60,371 nucleotides of DNA, taken from Gammaproteobacteria bacterium. GTDB taxonomy: Bacteria; Pseudomonadota; Gammaproteobacteria; Pseudomonadales; Halieaceae. The DNA lies in contig JAUHYL010000018.1 in assembly GCA_030426545.1 (NCBI GenBank), forward strand, positions 1-60,371, given 5' to 3'. The translations under genes were made by a program, and so were the position numbers. This document shows positions 17,630 through 27,955 of the stretch, one piece after another (within the stretch, counting starts at the first letter, position 1; every line of letters starts with the position of its first letter). Under the pieces are notes generated by a model. The model did no database searches. It worked only from the letters and a program-made list of their open reading frames with translations, and was not told where the DNA came from.

Positions 17630-18520
17630 ATGTCAGACGTGCAGGTAAGTATGCGCGACCTGCTGCAGGCAGGCGCGCACTTTGGTCACCAAACCCGTTA
17701 CTGGAATCCCAAGATGGACCAGTACATTTTCGGTGCCCGCAACAAGATCCATATCATCAATCTCGAGCACACGGTTCCCGCGTTCAATGAAGCGCTGGAT
17801 CTGATCAAGCGGCTCGCTGCAAACAAGAACAAGATTCTGTTTGTCGGCACCAAGCGTGCTGCGGGCAAAATTGTCCGGGAGCAGGCGGAGCGCGCCGGAA
17901 TGCCCTATGTCAGTCATCGCTGGCTGGGCGGCATGCTCACCAACTACAAGACTATCCGTGCTTCGATCAAGCGCCTGCGTGAACTTGAGGCGCAGCAGAC
18001 CGACGGTACATTCGACAAGCTCACCAAGAAGGAAGCGTTGATGCGTCAGCGCGACATGGAGAAGCTTGAGCGTGGTATCGGCGGTATCAAGGACATGGGC
18101 GGCCTGCCGGACGCGCTGTTTATCGTCGATGTCGATCATGAGCGCATCGCGATTTCAGAGGCGAACAAGCTCGGTATTCCTGTCATTGGAATTGTCGATA
18201 CCAATAGCAACCCCGACGGGGTTGATTATGTGATCCCGGGCAATGACGACGCCATTCGTGCAATCAAGCTGTACGTGACTGCCGTGGCCGACGCCTGCCT
18301 GCAGGGCAAACTGGAAGCCGGTGAGCCGGTGACCGCCAACGACGAATTCGTTGAGGAAACCGCAGCAGCCACTGCTGAGGCACCTGCCGCTGAGCCGGCA
18401 GTTGAAACTGCGGCCGAGCCGGCTGCCGAAGAAGCGCCCGCAGTTAGCGAGCCAGCCGCCGAAGCGACGCCAGCGACTGAGCCGGCAGCGGGTGAAGAGC
18501 CGGCAAAGACCGAAGGCTGA
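17630..18520 (+). CDS. rpsB: 30S ribosomal protein S2
   Basis: Ribosomal protein S2 with the standard start [24 protein letters not shown], the [10 protein letters not shown] block and the [12 protein letters not shown] and [11 protein letters not shown] blocks. It is 296 residues, about 55 longer than E. coli S2, because of an Ala/Glu/Pro-rich tail from about residue 243. The ATG at 17630 follows AAGG. It is the first gene of the plus-strand translation and envelope series. Confidence 0.97.
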   Translation: MSDVQVSMRDLLQAGAHFGHQTRYWNPKMDQYIFGARNKIHIINLEHTVPAFNEALDLIKRLAANKNKILFVGTKRAAGKIVREQAERAGMPYVSHRWLGGMLTNYKTIRASIKRLRELEAQQTDGTFDKLTKKEALMRQRDMEKLERGIGGIKDMGGLPDALFIVDVDHERIAISEANKLGIPVIGIVDTNSNPDGVDYVIPGNDDAIRAIKLYVTAVADACLQGKLEAGEPVTANDEFVEETAAATAEAPAAEPAVETAAEPAAEEAPAVSEPAAEATPATEPAAGEEPAKTEG

Positions 18521-18574
18521 ATCACGCAGGCGGGCCCGGCCCGTCGTCGCGTCCACGTTTCCACAGCACACTCT

Positions 18575-18628
18575 CCCGAATGCGTTCGGGAATCAGCAAT
18601 GTCAGGGCCCCCTGCGAGGGGCCTTTTA
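18575..18628 (+). terminator. hairpin plus terminator/attenuator between rpsB and tsf
   Basis: A first hairpin CCCGAA-TGCG-TTCGGG (18575-18590) is followed by a GC-rich stem GGCCCC/GGGGCC (18606-18611 with 18618-18623) and TTTT. This looks like a Rho-independent terminator or partial attenuator ahead of the tsf ribosome site. It would lower tsf output relative to rpsB. Confidence 0.6.
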
Positions 18629-18643
18629 TCAGGAGGAGTACCC

Positions 18644-19501
18644 ATGTCAGCAGCACTGGTTAAAGAACTTCGCGAGCGGACCGGGCTCGGCCTGCTGGAA
18701 TGCAAGAAGGCGCTTGCTGCCGCCGATGGTGACATCGACAAGGCGATTGAGGAATTGCGCAAGTCCAGCGGCATGAAGGCTGCAAAAAAAGCCGGCCGTA
18801 CAGCGGCAGATGGCGTGGTCGCCGCCCGGGTAGCCGATGACGGCAGCTACGGCGTACTGATTGAGGTAAACAGCGAAACGGATTTTGTCGCTCGCGATGA
18901 AAACTTTCAGGGCTTTGTCGGCGTCGTGTTGGACGCGGCCTTCAGTTCTCGACAGACGGATGTCGGTGCCTTGATGGCCGGTGATCTGGAAGCGCAGCGC
19001 GAAGCGCTGGTGCAGAAGATCGGCGAGAACATCGGCGTGCGACGTATAGCGTTGATCGACGCAGGATCCGGCGTGGTCGGTGCCTATGTTCATGGCAATA
19101 ACCGCATCGCGGTGCTCGTTGAACTGAAGGCAGGCGATCAGGATCTGGCCAAGGATGTGGCTATGCATGTTGCGGCTGTCAATCCGCAGGTGGTTTCTCC
19201 GGACGATATGCCGGAAGACGTCGTCAACAAGGAGAAGGAAATCTTCACCGCGCAGGCACAGGAATCCGGAAAGCCGCCGGAAATTATCGAGAAGATGATC
19301 GGTGGCCGCATCAAGAAGTTTCTGGCGGAAAACAGCCTGGTGGAACAGCCCTTCGTCAAGGACCCCGATGTCACCGTGGGCAAACTGGTCTCCGGCGCGG
19401 GCTCCGAGGTAGTGTCTTTCCAGCGTTTTGAGGTGGGCGAGGGTATCGAGGTAGAGAAGGTGGACTTCGCCGATGAAGTGGCCGCGCAACTCAACGGCTG
19501 A
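18644..19501 (+). CDS. tsf: elongation factor Ts
   Basis: The 285-residue nucleotide exchange factor of EF-Tu. The N-terminal module has [20 protein letters not shown]; the core has [15 protein letters not shown] and [11 protein letters not shown], and the end is [11 protein letters not shown]. The ATG is preceded by a strong AGGAGGAG site at 18631-18638. It follows the attenuator after rpsB and is closed by a strong terminator. Confidence 0.97.
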   Translation: MSAALVKELRERTGLGLLECKKALAAADGDIDKAIEELRKSSGMKAAKKAGRTAADGVVAARVADDGSYGVLIEVNSETDFVARDENFQGFVGVVLDAAFSSRQTDVGALMAGDLEAQREALVQKIGENIGVRRIALIDAGSGVVGAYVHGNNRIAVLVELKAGDQDLAKDVAMHVAAVNPQVVSPDDMPEDVVNKEKEIFTAQAQESGKPPEIIEKMIGGRIKKFLAENSLVEQPFVKDPDVTVGKLVSGAGSEVVSFQRFEVGEGIEVEKVDFADEVAAQLNG

Positions 19502-19524
19502 TCACTGATCGGCAAACAATCAGA

Positions 19525-19547
19525 CGGGGCTTCGGCCCCGTTTTTTT
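19525..19547 (+). terminator. Rho-independent terminator after tsf
   Basis: A perfect CGGGGC/GCCCCG stem (19525-19530 with 19535-19540) closed by a TTCG tetraloop is followed by seven Ts. It separates rpsB-tsf from pyrH. Confidence 0.88.
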
Positions 19548-19637
19548 ATGCTTTGTCAGCCTGAAAATCCGGCAAATCCCCTAGGGGCACGGCTCCCTAT
19601 CCTGTAAGATACCCAGCAGTTTTTTGGAGGTGGATGT

Positions 19638-20363
19638 ATGCCCCAGTCGGCAGGCGATAAGAAATATCAAAGGATACTGCTGAAGCTCAGTGGTGAGGCC
19701 CTCACCGGTAGCGAGGACTTCGGGATAGACCCAAAGCTGCTCGATATGATGGCGCTGGCCATCGGTCAACTGGTGGGGATAGGCGTACAGGTCGGGCTGG
19801 TCATCGGCGGAGGAAACCTGTTCCGAGGCGCGACCTTACAGGCGGCTGGCCTGGATCGTGTGACCGGAGATCACATGGGCATGCTGGCGACGGTAATGAA
19901 CGCGCTGGCCATGCGTGACGCGCTGGAACGCTCCAATATCGCGACCCAGGTGATGTCGGCGATACCCATGAGCGGTGTTGTTGATCACTACGACCGGCGC
20001 AAGGCCATGCGCGCGCTCATCAACGGCGATGTGGTGATTTTCTCCGCGGGTACCGGCAATCCCTTCTTTACCACGGACTCCTCAGCCTGCCTGCGCGGCA
20101 TTGAGATAGGCGCTGATCTGGTGCTGAAGGCTACCAAGGTAGACGGCGTTTACTCGGCCGACCCAATGAAGGTCAAGGATGCCGTGAAGTACGACCGCCT
20201 TACTTATGACGAGGTGCTGGATAAGAAACTCGAGGTGATGGACCTGACGGCAATTTGCCTGTGCCGTGACCACGGGATGCCGGTGCGGGTGTTTGAAATG
20301 GAGAAGCCCGGCGCTCTGCTGAATATCGTGCGCGGGGGAGAGGAAGGCACACTTATCGAGTGA
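19638..20363 (+). CDS. pyrH: UMP kinase
   Basis: A 241-residue amino-acid-kinase-fold enzyme that makes UDP from UMP. Motifs are [46 protein letters not shown] and [18 protein letters not shown] precedes the ATG. A terminator lies upstream, so pyrH must have its own promoter; TAAGAT at 19605-19610 is a weak -10 candidate without a clear -35. Confidence 0.97.
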   Translation: MPQSAGDKKYQRILLKLSGEALTGSEDFGIDPKLLDMMALAIGQLVGIGVQVGLVIGGGNLFRGATLQAAGLDRVTGDHMGMLATVMNALAMRDALERSNIATQVMSAIPMSGVVDHYDRRKAMRALINGDVVIFSAGTGNPFFTTDSSACLRGIEIGADLVLKATKVDGVYSADPMKVKDAVKYDRLTYDEVLDKKLEVMDLTAICLCRDHGMPVRVFEMEKPGALLNIVRGGEEGTLIE

Positions 20364-20409
20364 CTCGGTGCCGAGTGACACGGTTCGCGTGACACGGCAG
20401 CGAGTCACT
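20359..20409. repeat. nested inverted and direct repeats between pyrH and frr
   Basis: AGTGACTCG (20359-20367) is the exact reverse complement of CGAGTCACT (20401-20409). Between the arms TGACACGG occurs twice (20376-20383 and 20390-20397). The left arm covers the pyrH stop codon. It could fold as an mRNA stem protecting the pyrH 3' end, or bind a protein. No T-tract follows. Confidence 0.6.
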
Positions 20410-20472
20410 GTAGTCGGGTGATTTGAGCCACGTAATCGAAGACAGAGAAAAGGGCCGCCACAGGAGAGGACG

Positions 20473-21030
20473 ATGATCAACGATATCAAACAGGAGGCCG
20501 CCGAGCGCATGGAAAAGAGCCTCGAGGCACTCGCCCACAACTTCAACAAGATACGCACCGGACGCGCGCACCCCAGCCTGCTGGATGGTCTCAAAATCGA
20601 GTATTACGGCGCCGAGACGCCGCTGAACCAGGTAGCGAATATCAATGTCGAGGACGCCCGCACCCTGTCGCTGACCGTGTGGGACAAGTCCATGATTCCC
20701 GATGTGGAAAAGGCCATCATGAAATCCGACCTGGGTCTGAATCCCAGTACCGCCGGCGAGGTCATCCGCATCCCCATGCCCATGCTGACGGAAGAGTCGC
20801 GCAAGGGGTTCACACGCCAGGCGCGCACCGAGGCAGAATCCGCGCGGGTATCGGTACGCAACGCGCGGCGCGATGCGATGGGCATGTTGAAGGAACTGCT
20901 CAAGGACAAGGAAATCAGCGAGGACGAAGAGCGGCGCGGCCAGGAAGAAATCCAGAAGCTGACCGATGGCTACGTCGCCAAAATAGAAAAGTCCCTGTCG
21001 GAAAAAGAAGCCGACCTGATGGAAATCTGA
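20473..21030 (+). CDS. frr: ribosome recycling factor
   Basis: A 185-residue factor that splits post-termination ribosomes with EF-G. Family blocks are [61 protein letters not shown] and [16 protein letters not shown] precedes the ATG. It lies downstream of pyrH after a repeat-rich spacer. Confidence 0.97.
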   Translation: MINDIKQEAAERMEKSLEALAHNFNKIRTGRAHPSLLDGLKIEYYGAETPLNQVANINVEDARTLSLTVWDKSMIPDVEKAIMKSDLGLNPSTAGEVIRIPMPMLTEESRKGFTRQARTEAESARVSVRNARRDAMGMLKELLKDKEISEDEERRGQEEIQKLTDGYVAKIEKSLSEKEADLMEI

Positions 21031-21034
21031 CATT

Positions 21035-21826
21035 TTGTCTGACGATTCATCCAGTGCAGACGGGTGTGGCGCGGGCAATACAGACGATAACATCGTGCCT
21101 CGCCACGTCGCCATCATCATGGATGGCAACAATCGCTGGGCTAAACGCAGGGGCTTGCTCGGCCCGGCCGGACACCGCGCCGGCGTCGAGGCAGTGCGCG
21201 GGGTGTTGCGCGCATGCAGGCACCACGGCGTTGAAGTGCTTACCCTGTTCGCATTCAGCAGTGAAAACTGGGGTCGGCCTCTGCCCGAGGTGCGTGCTCT
21301 GCTGGCGCTCTTGTCGCGCTATTTACGCAATGAAGTGAAAGAACTGCACGAGGACGGCATCCGGCTACGCTTTATCGGTGAGCGCAGCCGTTTTAGTCCG
21401 CGACTGCAGCATCTGATGCAGCAGTCAGAGAATCTCACACGCGAAAACACGGCGGCGACGATGGTGATTGCCGTTGACTACGGCGGTCAGTGGGATATTG
21501 CGCAGGCAGCACAGGCACTTGCTCGCAAAGTGGAAGCGGGGGAGATGCGTGCCGAGGACGTTACCGCCGAGGCAATAGACGCCAATATTGCCGTCAGTGA
21601 ACTGCCACGTCCGGACCTGTGTATCCGTACGGGAGGCGACGCTCGCCTCAGCAATTTCATGCTGTGGCACTTCGCTTACAGCGAGCTGTATTTCACTGAG
21701 ACCCTGTGGCCGGATTTCGGCGAGCTGGAATTTGCCCGCGCGCTGGACGACTATAGCCGACGTGAGCGCCGCTTCGGCCTTCGCGATCCGCAGGACCTGG
21801 TGTCCGGAGGGGAAGAGAATGCTTAG
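21035..21826 (+). CDS. uppS: undecaprenyl diphosphate synthase
   Basis: A cis-prenyltransferase (about 263 residues) that builds the C55 lipid carrier for peptidoglycan and O-antigen. The catalytic Asp30 is in IIMDGNNRWAKRRG. Further blocks are FAFSSENWGRP, VAVDYGGQWD-like and RTGGDARLSNF, then LYFTETLWPDF. The only start giving the full N-terminus is TTG at 21035, four bases after frr. An in-frame GTG near 21095 would give a shorter protein. Confidence 0.95.
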   Translation: MSDDSSSADGCGAGNTDDNIVPRHVAIIMDGNNRWAKRRGLLGPAGHRAGVEAVRGVLRACRHHGVEVLTLFAFSSENWGRPLPEVRALLALLSRYLRNEVKELHEDGIRLRFIGERSRFSPRLQHLMQQSENLTRENTAATMVIAVDYGGQWDIAQAAQALARKVEAGEMRAEDVTAEAIDANIAVSELPRPDLCIRTGGDARLSNFMLWHFAYSELYFTETLWPDFGELEFARALDDYSRRERRFGLRDPQDLVSGGEENA

Positions 21827-22655
21827 GCAGCGCGTGATCACCGCTCTTATCATGGCCGGTTCCCTGCTTGCCGCGCTGGCTTTCCTGCCGGTGATCTGGC
21901 TGGCGGCGTTGCTGGCTGTCCTGATTGCGCTGGGTGCCTGGGAGTGGGCGCTCCTCGCCGGCTGGAAACACCCGGTAGCCCGCAGCCTGTATTCGCTGCT
22001 GGCGGTGGCGGCCTGTGCCGGCCTGTATGTCTACAGCGGGCTACAGGTCGAACCCAGGCGTGAACTGGTACAGCCGGTTCTCGGCGTAGCTTGCCTGTGG
22101 TGGGCCTTTGCCTTGCTCTGGGTGAAGGGTTATCCCGGCAGCGCGGTGCTCTGGCGCAACCAGGTGATGCGCAGTCTTATGGGTTTGCTGATACTGGCGC
22201 CCGCCTGGCTGGCTGCTGTTTATCTGGTTAGCCTGCCAAAGGGGGGTGCGCTGCTGGTTGTGATGGTGATGGTGGTTGCGTCTGCCGACATCGGCGCGTA
22301 TTTCAGCGGCCGGGCTCTCGGCAAGCACAAACTCGCCCTGGCGGTTAGCCCCGGCAAGACCTGGGAGGGCTTCTGGGGCGGCATTGCCTGTTGCGCCTTG
22401 CTGGCCCTGGCCCTGTGGTACATGCTCCCCGACGCTGCCTCTCACATGAGCCTGCTGGCCGTGATGGGCATCGCCCTGAGTACCGCCCTGGCCTCGGTGG
22501 TCGGTGATTTAACGGTCAGCATGGTCAAGCGCGAGAGCGGGGTGAAAGACAGCGGCACTCTCCTGCCTGGTCATGGTGGCCTGCTGGATCGTCTCGACTC
22601 CCTGTGCGGCGCAGCGCCGGTCTTCGCACTCGGATTGTTGCTCGCAGGGAATTAG
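21819..22655 (+). CDS. cdsA: phosphatidate cytidylyltransferase CdsA
   Basis: A 278-residue integral membrane enzyme that makes CDP-diacylglycerol, the precursor of all phospholipids. Multiple hydrophobic helices run through most of the chain. The family signature is near the C-terminus: [21 protein letters not shown] followed by LLDRLDSL. The ATG overlaps the end of uppS by eight bases, so translation is coupled. Confidence 0.96.
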   Translation: MLRQRVITALIMAGSLLAALAFLPVIWLAALLAVLIALGAWEWALLAGWKHPVARSLYSLLAVAACAGLYVYSGLQVEPRRELVQPVLGVACLWWAFALLWVKGYPGSAVLWRNQVMRSLMGLLILAPAWLAAVYLVSLPKGGALLVVMVMVVASADIGAYFSGRALGKHKLALAVSPGKTWEGFWGGIACCALLALALWYMLPDAASHMSLLAVMGIALSTALASVVGDLTVSMVKRESGVKDSGTLLPGHGGLLDRLDSLCGAAPVFALGLLLAGN

Positions 22656-22657
22656 CC

Positions 22658-23869
22658 GTGTCGTCGAAACAGCGCCGGGTCAGTGTTCTGGGTTCTACCG
22701 GCTCCATCGGGTTAAACACGCTGGACGTACTGCGCCGGCACCCGCAACAGTTTTCGCTGTATGCCCTCGCCGCACATTCCTCTGTGCAGACAATGCATGA
22801 GCAGTGCCTGGAATTTCAGCCCAGGTTTGCCGTCATGATGGACGCCGATGCCGCGGCGGCATTACAGCGCAAGCTTCCCGCAGAGTGCGCCACCGAGGTA
22901 TTGCACGGACAGGATGCGCTGTGCAGCGTGGCCAGCGCTGACGAGGTGGACACGGTGATGGCCGCGATTGTCGGCGCGGCCGGCCTGCCGTCGACACTGG
23001 CAGCGGCAAACGCCGGCAAGCACGTACTGCTGGCGAACAAGGAGTCACTGGTGATGGGTGGCCACCTGCTAATGCGGGCAGTGCGGCAGAGCGGCGCAAC
23101 CCTGCTGCCCATCGACAGTGAGCACAACGCAATCTTCCAGTGCATGCCCGTGGACGCGAATGGCACGCCCGGCCAGCGCGGCGTGAGCAAAGTGCTGTTG
23201 ACCGCATCGGGTGGCCCGTTTCGTAACTGGAGTCTGGCGCAGATGCGCGATGCGACGCCAGATCAGGCCTGCGCTCACCCAAACTGGTCCATGGGTCGAA
23301 AAATTTCGGTGGACTCTGCGAGCCTGATGAACAAGGGCCTGGAGTTCATTGAGGCCTGTTGGATTTTTGACCTGCGGCCTGACCAGGTGGAGGTGGTTGT
23401 GCACCCACAGAGTATTATCCACTCCCTGGTGCAGTACGTGGATGGCTCCTTGCTCGCGCAGCTGGGTAATCCCGACATGCGCACGCCCATCGCTTACGGG
23501 CTCGGTTGGCCGGAGCGGCTTGAATCGGGGGTGGCGCCGCTGGATCTGATCGCAACCGCGCAGCTGGATTTCGAAGCGCCGGACGAGGGCCGGTTCCCCT
23601 GCCTGCGCCTGGCGCGTGAAGCGGTGGCCGCCGGCGGCACCTCAATGGCGATTTGCAATGCCGCCAACGAAATTGCGGTTGCCGCGTTTCTCGCGGGAAG
23701 TGTGCGCTTTACCGATATCCCGGCGATTATCGAGAAAACGCTCGAGGAGGTCGCGGCAGTGGAACCCACCAGCCTGGCGGATGTCGAAGCTGCTGATGCC
23801 CGGGCCAGGGAGGCCGCGTCCGGGCAGCTGGCAATGTATACTGATAACAACGCGCTGCGGCAGAATTGA
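22658..23869 (+). CDS. dxr: 1-deoxy-D-xylulose 5-phosphate reductoisomerase
   Basis: A 403-residue NADPH enzyme of the MEP isoprenoid pathway. The cofactor motif GSTGSIG is at 12-18. The metal and substrate blocks are [20 protein letters not shown], and [21 protein letters not shown], with the catalytic HPQSIIHS loop. The start is GTG, three bases after cdsA, with GGA upstream. It shares pathway output (isoprenyl units) with uppS just upstream. Confidence 0.96.
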   Translation: MSSKQRRVSVLGSTGSIGLNTLDVLRRHPQQFSLYALAAHSSVQTMHEQCLEFQPRFAVMMDADAAAALQRKLPAECATEVLHGQDALCSVASADEVDTVMAAIVGAAGLPSTLAAANAGKHVLLANKESLVMGGHLLMRAVRQSGATLLPIDSEHNAIFQCMPVDANGTPGQRGVSKVLLTASGGPFRNWSLAQMRDATPDQACAHPNWSMGRKISVDSASLMNKGLEFIEACWIFDLRPDQVEVVVHPQSIIHSLVQYVDGSLLAQLGNPDMRTPIAYGLGWPERLESGVAPLDLIATAQLDFEAPDEGRFPCLRLAREAVAAGGTSMAICNAANEIAVAAFLAGSVRFTDIPAIIEKTLEEVAAVEPTSLADVEAADARAREAASGQLAMYTDNNALRQN

Positions 23870-25224
23870 TGGATCTCCTGTTCACAATAGCAATTACCCT
23901 GCTGACACTTGCCATCCTGGTGGTGGTGCACGAGTACGGGCACTACTGGGTAGCGCGCCGCTGTGGCGTGCAGGTACTGCGGTTTTCGTTTGGTTTCGGC
24001 AAACCCCTGTTTGGCTGGCGCAACAAAGAGGGGACCGAATTCAGCGTCGCGATATTCCCCCTGGGCGGCTACGTCAAGATGCTGGGCGAGCACGACAACG
24101 ACGTGCCCGAGGAGCAATTGCATCGCGCGTTCAATCGCAAGCCGGTTCTGCAGCGTATTGCGATCGTCAGCGCCGGCCCACTGGCCAATCTCGGCCTGGC
24201 AGTGATCGCCTACTGGGGTCTGTACCTGGGCGGCGAATCAGGTTTCGTGCCGTTGATCGATGCGGTGGAGCCGCAGTCTGTTGCCGCTGAAGCGGGCCTT
24301 CAGCCGGGTCAGGAAATCGTCGCGGTCGACGGGGAAGCCACACCGACCTGGCAGGCGTTGAGTTTCAAGTTGCTCGACCGCATCGGCGATACCGGCAACA
24401 TGACGATCAGTGTAAAACTGCCGGATTCGGACATCGTGCAACAGCGTGAGGCGCGCATTGAGCGCTGGCTGTCAGCGCAGGAGACGCCAGACCTGTTTGG
24501 CGGCCTCGGCGTCACCCTGTACAGGCCCCCCATGAAGCCGCTGGTGGGTGAAGTGTTGCCGGACAGTCCCGCGCAGCGCGCCGGCCTGCAGGCAGAGGAT
24601 TTGCTGCTCAGCGCCGATGGCTGGGCGATGTCCCGCTGGGAAGACTGGGTAGAGTATGTGCGCGCGAGGCCCGAACAGGCGATACAGCTGGAGGTGCTGC
24701 GCGCTGGCAGCGAGCTCAGCCTGCTCATCGTCCCGGAACGCATCGAGGTTAAAGATGGCGAGGCCATTGGCCGGGTGGGTGTTGCCCCTGTGCCGGTAGA
24801 GATGCCGGATTATCTCGTCAGGAAGTTTCAGCGCGGACCGCTGGAGGCATTTACTGCTGCCGTGACGCGCACCGGTGAATTGACGGTATTTACGGTGACG
24901 TCAATCCAGAAAATGATCACCGGCCTGATTTCGCACAAAAACCTCAGCGGGCCGATCACCATCGCAAAAGTGGCCACGGCCTCGGCAAAGTCGGGGCTGG
25001 AATCCTTCATCGGCTTTCTTGCGCTACTGAGTGTGAGCCTTGGCGTGCTGAATCTGTTGCCCATCCCAGTATTGGATGGCGGCCACCTGTTGTTTTATAC
25101 GCTGGAGCTATTGGCGGGACGCCCCGTACCTGAGAAAATACAGGCCCTTGGTTACCAGTTGGGCCTGTTTCTGGTGCTCGGGATAATGGTTTTGGCCCTG
25201 TATAACGATATTGTGCGCCTCTAG
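23869..25224 (+). CDS. rseP: site-2 intramembrane metalloprotease RseP
   Basis: A 451-residue inner-membrane protease that cuts anti-sigma factors in envelope stress signalling. The zinc motif HEYGH is at 21-25 in the first membrane helix, two PDZ domains fill the middle, and the third ligand region is NLLPIPVLDGGHL. It starts with ATG overlapping the dxr stop (TGATG). Its site-1 partner could be the DegS-like protease at 47.5 kb, though that is not adjacent. Confidence 0.95.
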   Translation: MDLLFTIAITLLTLAILVVVHEYGHYWVARRCGVQVLRFSFGFGKPLFGWRNKEGTEFSVAIFPLGGYVKMLGEHDNDVPEEQLHRAFNRKPVLQRIAIVSAGPLANLGLAVIAYWGLYLGGESGFVPLIDAVEPQSVAAEAGLQPGQEIVAVDGEATPTWQALSFKLLDRIGDTGNMTISVKLPDSDIVQQREARIERWLSAQETPDLFGGLGVTLYRPPMKPLVGEVLPDSPAQRAGLQAEDLLLSADGWAMSRWEDWVEYVRARPEQAIQLEVLRAGSELSLLIVPERIEVKDGEAIGRVGVAPVPVEMPDYLVRKFQRGPLEAFTAAVTRTGELTVFTVTSIQKMITGLISHKNLSGPITIAKVATASAKSGLESFIGFLALLSVSLGVLNLLPIPVLDGGHLLFYTLELLAGRPVPEKIQALGYQLGLFLVLGIMVLALYNDIVRL

Positions 25225-25287
25225 TGGCTGCTGTCATGGCTGCTCTGCGAGGCTTTACACACGACTCATCCTGCAATTGAGTGAACT

Positions 25288-27867
25288 TTGATTAAACACT
25301 TGCCCAACTGGCTCGTGCTGGCCCTGCTGTTAGTAGCGCCCGCCGCCATTGCACAGACCTTCATCATCTCCGATATTCGCGTCGAGGGGTTACAGCGTAT
25401 TTCCGCGGGCAGCGTGTTCGCAGCGCTGCCGGTGGGGGTCGGTGATGTGGTGGACGCAAGGCTGATTCGGGAATCTTCCCGCAGCCTGTTTGCCACCGGT
25501 AATTTCGACGACATCAGCCTGGGCCGCGATGGCAACGTGCTGGTGGTGATCGTGACCGAGCGTCCCAGCATCAGCGAAATCAATATCGAGGGCAACAAGG
25601 CCATCGAAACCGAGGCGCTGCTGGACGGGCTGAAGGGCGCGGGGCTGGCGGTAGGCCAAGTGTTCCAGCGCTCCACCCTCGAGGGCATGCAGCTCGAACT
25701 GCAGCGTCAGTACGTGCAACAGGGCCGCTACGACGCCAAGATTGAAACCGAAGTGATCCCCGAGCCGCGCAATCGGGTAACGGTAAACATCGATGTGGAG
25801 GAGGGCGAAGTGGCTGCCATCAAGCACATCAATGTCGTTGGCAACGAGGTTTTCAGTGACGAAGAGCTAACGGATCTGCTGGAATTGCGCACCACGGGGT
25901 GGTTTTCCTTTTTTACCAATGACGACAAGTACTCACGTGAAAAGCTGACGGGCGATCTGGAGACCTTGTCCTCCTATTACATGGACCGCGGCTACCTGCA
26001 GTTCCGCATTGATTCAACGCAGGTTTCGGTTTCCCCGAACAAGGAAGAGGTCTATATCACGGCGAATGTTTCTGAAGGTGAGAAGTACAGCGTCAGTTCG
26101 GTGGACCTGTCGGGTGACCTTGTCCTGCCCGAAGCTGATCTGCAGCGCTTTCTACTGGTAGCCGAGGGACAGACCTTCTCCCAGCAGCTGGTGACCTCCA
26201 CCGAGGAGTACATGACCAGGCGTCTCGGCAACGAGGGCTACAACTTTGCCAAGGTCACCGGGATACCCGAGATTAACGAAGAAGACAAAACAGTGTCGAT
26301 GAAGTTTTTTGTCGATCCGGGCAAGCGCACTTATGTGCGGCGTATTTCTTTTGAGGGCAACGACAAGACGGTCGACGACGTGTTGCGCCGGGAGATGCGG
26401 CAGATGGAGAGTGCGCCGGCCTCCGCTGCGGCGATCGAGCAATCGCGTATTCGCCTGCAGCGCCTGGGCTTTTTCAGCAAGGCAGAGGTGGAAACACCTG
26501 AAGTCCCCGGCCATGACGACCTTATCGATGTCGAGTTCACGGTGGAGGAGCAATCCTCCGGCAGCATTGGCGCGAGCATTGGCTTCGCGCAGGATGCGGG
26601 CCTGATCCTGGGTGTTAACCTGCAGCAGGACAACTTTCTCGGCACCGGCAAACGCGTGGGCATCGGCCTGAATTCGTCCAAGTACCAGGACGTGTACAAC
26701 TTCAGCTATACCAATCCGTATTACACCGAAGACGGTGTCAGTCGCGGCTTCAATATCTTCTATCGCGCCACGGATCTCGACGAGGTAAACGTGGCCAGCT
26801 ACAGCACGAATACCTTTGGTGGTGCGATCAACTTCGGTTACCCGATCAAGGAAACGGAGCGTCTGGGCTTCAGTTTCGGTATCTCCAATACCGAGATCAA
26901 CACCGGTCGCTTTGCGGTACAGGAGATCGAGGCCAGCCCGCGCCTGCTGGAGGGCATCGATTTCTGGTATGAGTCCAATCTCCAGGAGGACGGCACCTAC
27001 TCTGCTATCGAGGAGTTGATCCCACTGACTAGTCTGCCGCCGGACTATCTCTCGCCACCCGAGCAAGCGGGTTTTATCGATAAAAACGGCGACGAGTACC
27101 TGAACTGGACGATGACCACCAGTTGGACCCAGTCCACACTGAACCGGGGCCGGTTTGCCACGCGCGGTGCCTCGCAGTCAGTGGCGCTGGAGGTGTCTTT
27201 GCCCGCATCGGATCTCGAGTTTTACAAGCTTACCTACCGCGGAGAGATCTATTTCCCGGTACCACTGCTGGAAACCTGGAGTCTGCGGTTGCGTACTGAG
27301 CTGGGCTACGGCGATGGTTACGGCGACACCACGGAGCTGCCGTTTTACGAGCACTTCTTCGCCGGTGGCTTCGGTTCGGTTCGCGGCTACGAGAGCAACA
27401 CCCTGGGGCCACGCAGTACGCCCGCGGATGAGTACCAGTTCAACCGCGCCGTCACCGCTTTGAATGAAGACGGGACACCTGCTGAACTCAGCGAAGAGAT
27501 TGGTTACCTCGCCAGCGGGGACAAGCTTATTGTGCAGGATGTGCCTGACGATCCCGATCCCTTCGGTGGTAATATTCTGATGGAGGGCAGCGCAGAGCTG
27601 ATATTCCCGCTGCCCTTCGTGAAGAACCAGAACCAGTTGCGCTCGGCATTCTTTTTCGATTGGGGTAACGTGTTTAGCGACAACTGTCGGACCTCGCAGT
27701 TGAATTGTTTTGAGGTTGACCTTGATGAACTGCGCTACTCCGTGGGTGTGGGTCTCACCTGGATCACCGGTTTTGGGCCGATGACGTTCAGTCTGGCCAA
27801 GCCCCTGAATACCGGCGATTTCGACGAGGACGAGGTGTTCCAGTTTACGCTGGGGCGTGGCTTCTGA
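25288..27867 (+). CDS. bamA: outer membrane assembly factor BamA
   Basis: An 859-residue Omp85 protein that inserts beta-barrels into the outer membrane. A signal peptide ends near APAAIAQ, five POTRA domains follow, then a 16-strand barrel with the conserved VRGYESNTLGP loop and a C-terminal Phe (TLGRGF). The start appears to be TTG at 25288, since no in-frame ATG lies before the signal peptide. A 13-base palindrome (GGCTTC-T-GAAGCC, 27859-27871) spans the stop codon. It is followed by its periplasmic chaperone gene. Confidence 0.96.
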   Translation: MIKHLPNWLVLALLLVAPAAIAQTFIISDIRVEGLQRISAGSVFAALPVGVGDVVDARLIRESSRSLFATGNFDDISLGRDGNVLVVIVTERPSISEINIEGNKAIETEALLDGLKGAGLAVGQVFQRSTLEGMQLELQRQYVQQGRYDAKIETEVIPEPRNRVTVNIDVEEGEVAAIKHINVVGNEVFSDEELTDLLELRTTGWFSFFTNDDKYSREKLTGDLETLSSYYMDRGYLQFRIDSTQVSVSPNKEEVYITANVSEGEKYSVSSVDLSGDLVLPEADLQRFLLVAEGQTFSQQLVTSTEEYMTRRLGNEGYNFAKVTGIPEINEEDKTVSMKFFVDPGKRTYVRRISFEGNDKTVDDVLRREMRQMESAPASAAAIEQSRIRLQRLGFFSKAEVETPEVPGHDDLIDVEFTVEEQSSGSIGASIGFAQDAGLILGVNLQQDNFLGTGKRVGIGLNSSKYQDVYNFSYTNPYYTEDGVSRGFNIFYRATDLDEVNVASYSTNTFGGAINFGYPIKETERLGFSFGISNTEINTGRFAVQEIEASPRLLEGIDFWYESNLQEDGTYSAIEELIPLTSLPPDYLSPPEQAGFIDKNGDEYLNWTMTTSWTQSTLNRGRFATRGASQSVALEVSLPASDLEFYKLTYRGEIYFPVPLLETWSLRLRTELGYGDGYGDTTELPFYEHFFAGGFGSVRGYESNTLGPRSTPADEYQFNRAVTALNEDGTPAELSEEIGYLASGDKLIVQDVPDDPDPFGGNILMEGSAELIFPLPFVKNQNQLRSAFFFDWGNVFSDNCRTSQLNCFEVDLDELRYSVGVGLTWITGFGPMTFSLAKPLNTGDFDEDEVFQFTLGRGF

Positions 27868-27955
27868 AGCCAGCCGCCGGGCGTTAGTGCAGGGCGACAG
27901 TCGCGTACTGCCGCGCCGTGGAAAAAGTTTACTTAGCTGAAGTGTGGAGAAAATC

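Noticed and set aside
27859-27871. GGCTTC-T-GAAGCC palindrome at the end of bamA considered as a terminator
   Set aside because: Stem is short and no T tract follows; skp is expected to be cotranscribed.
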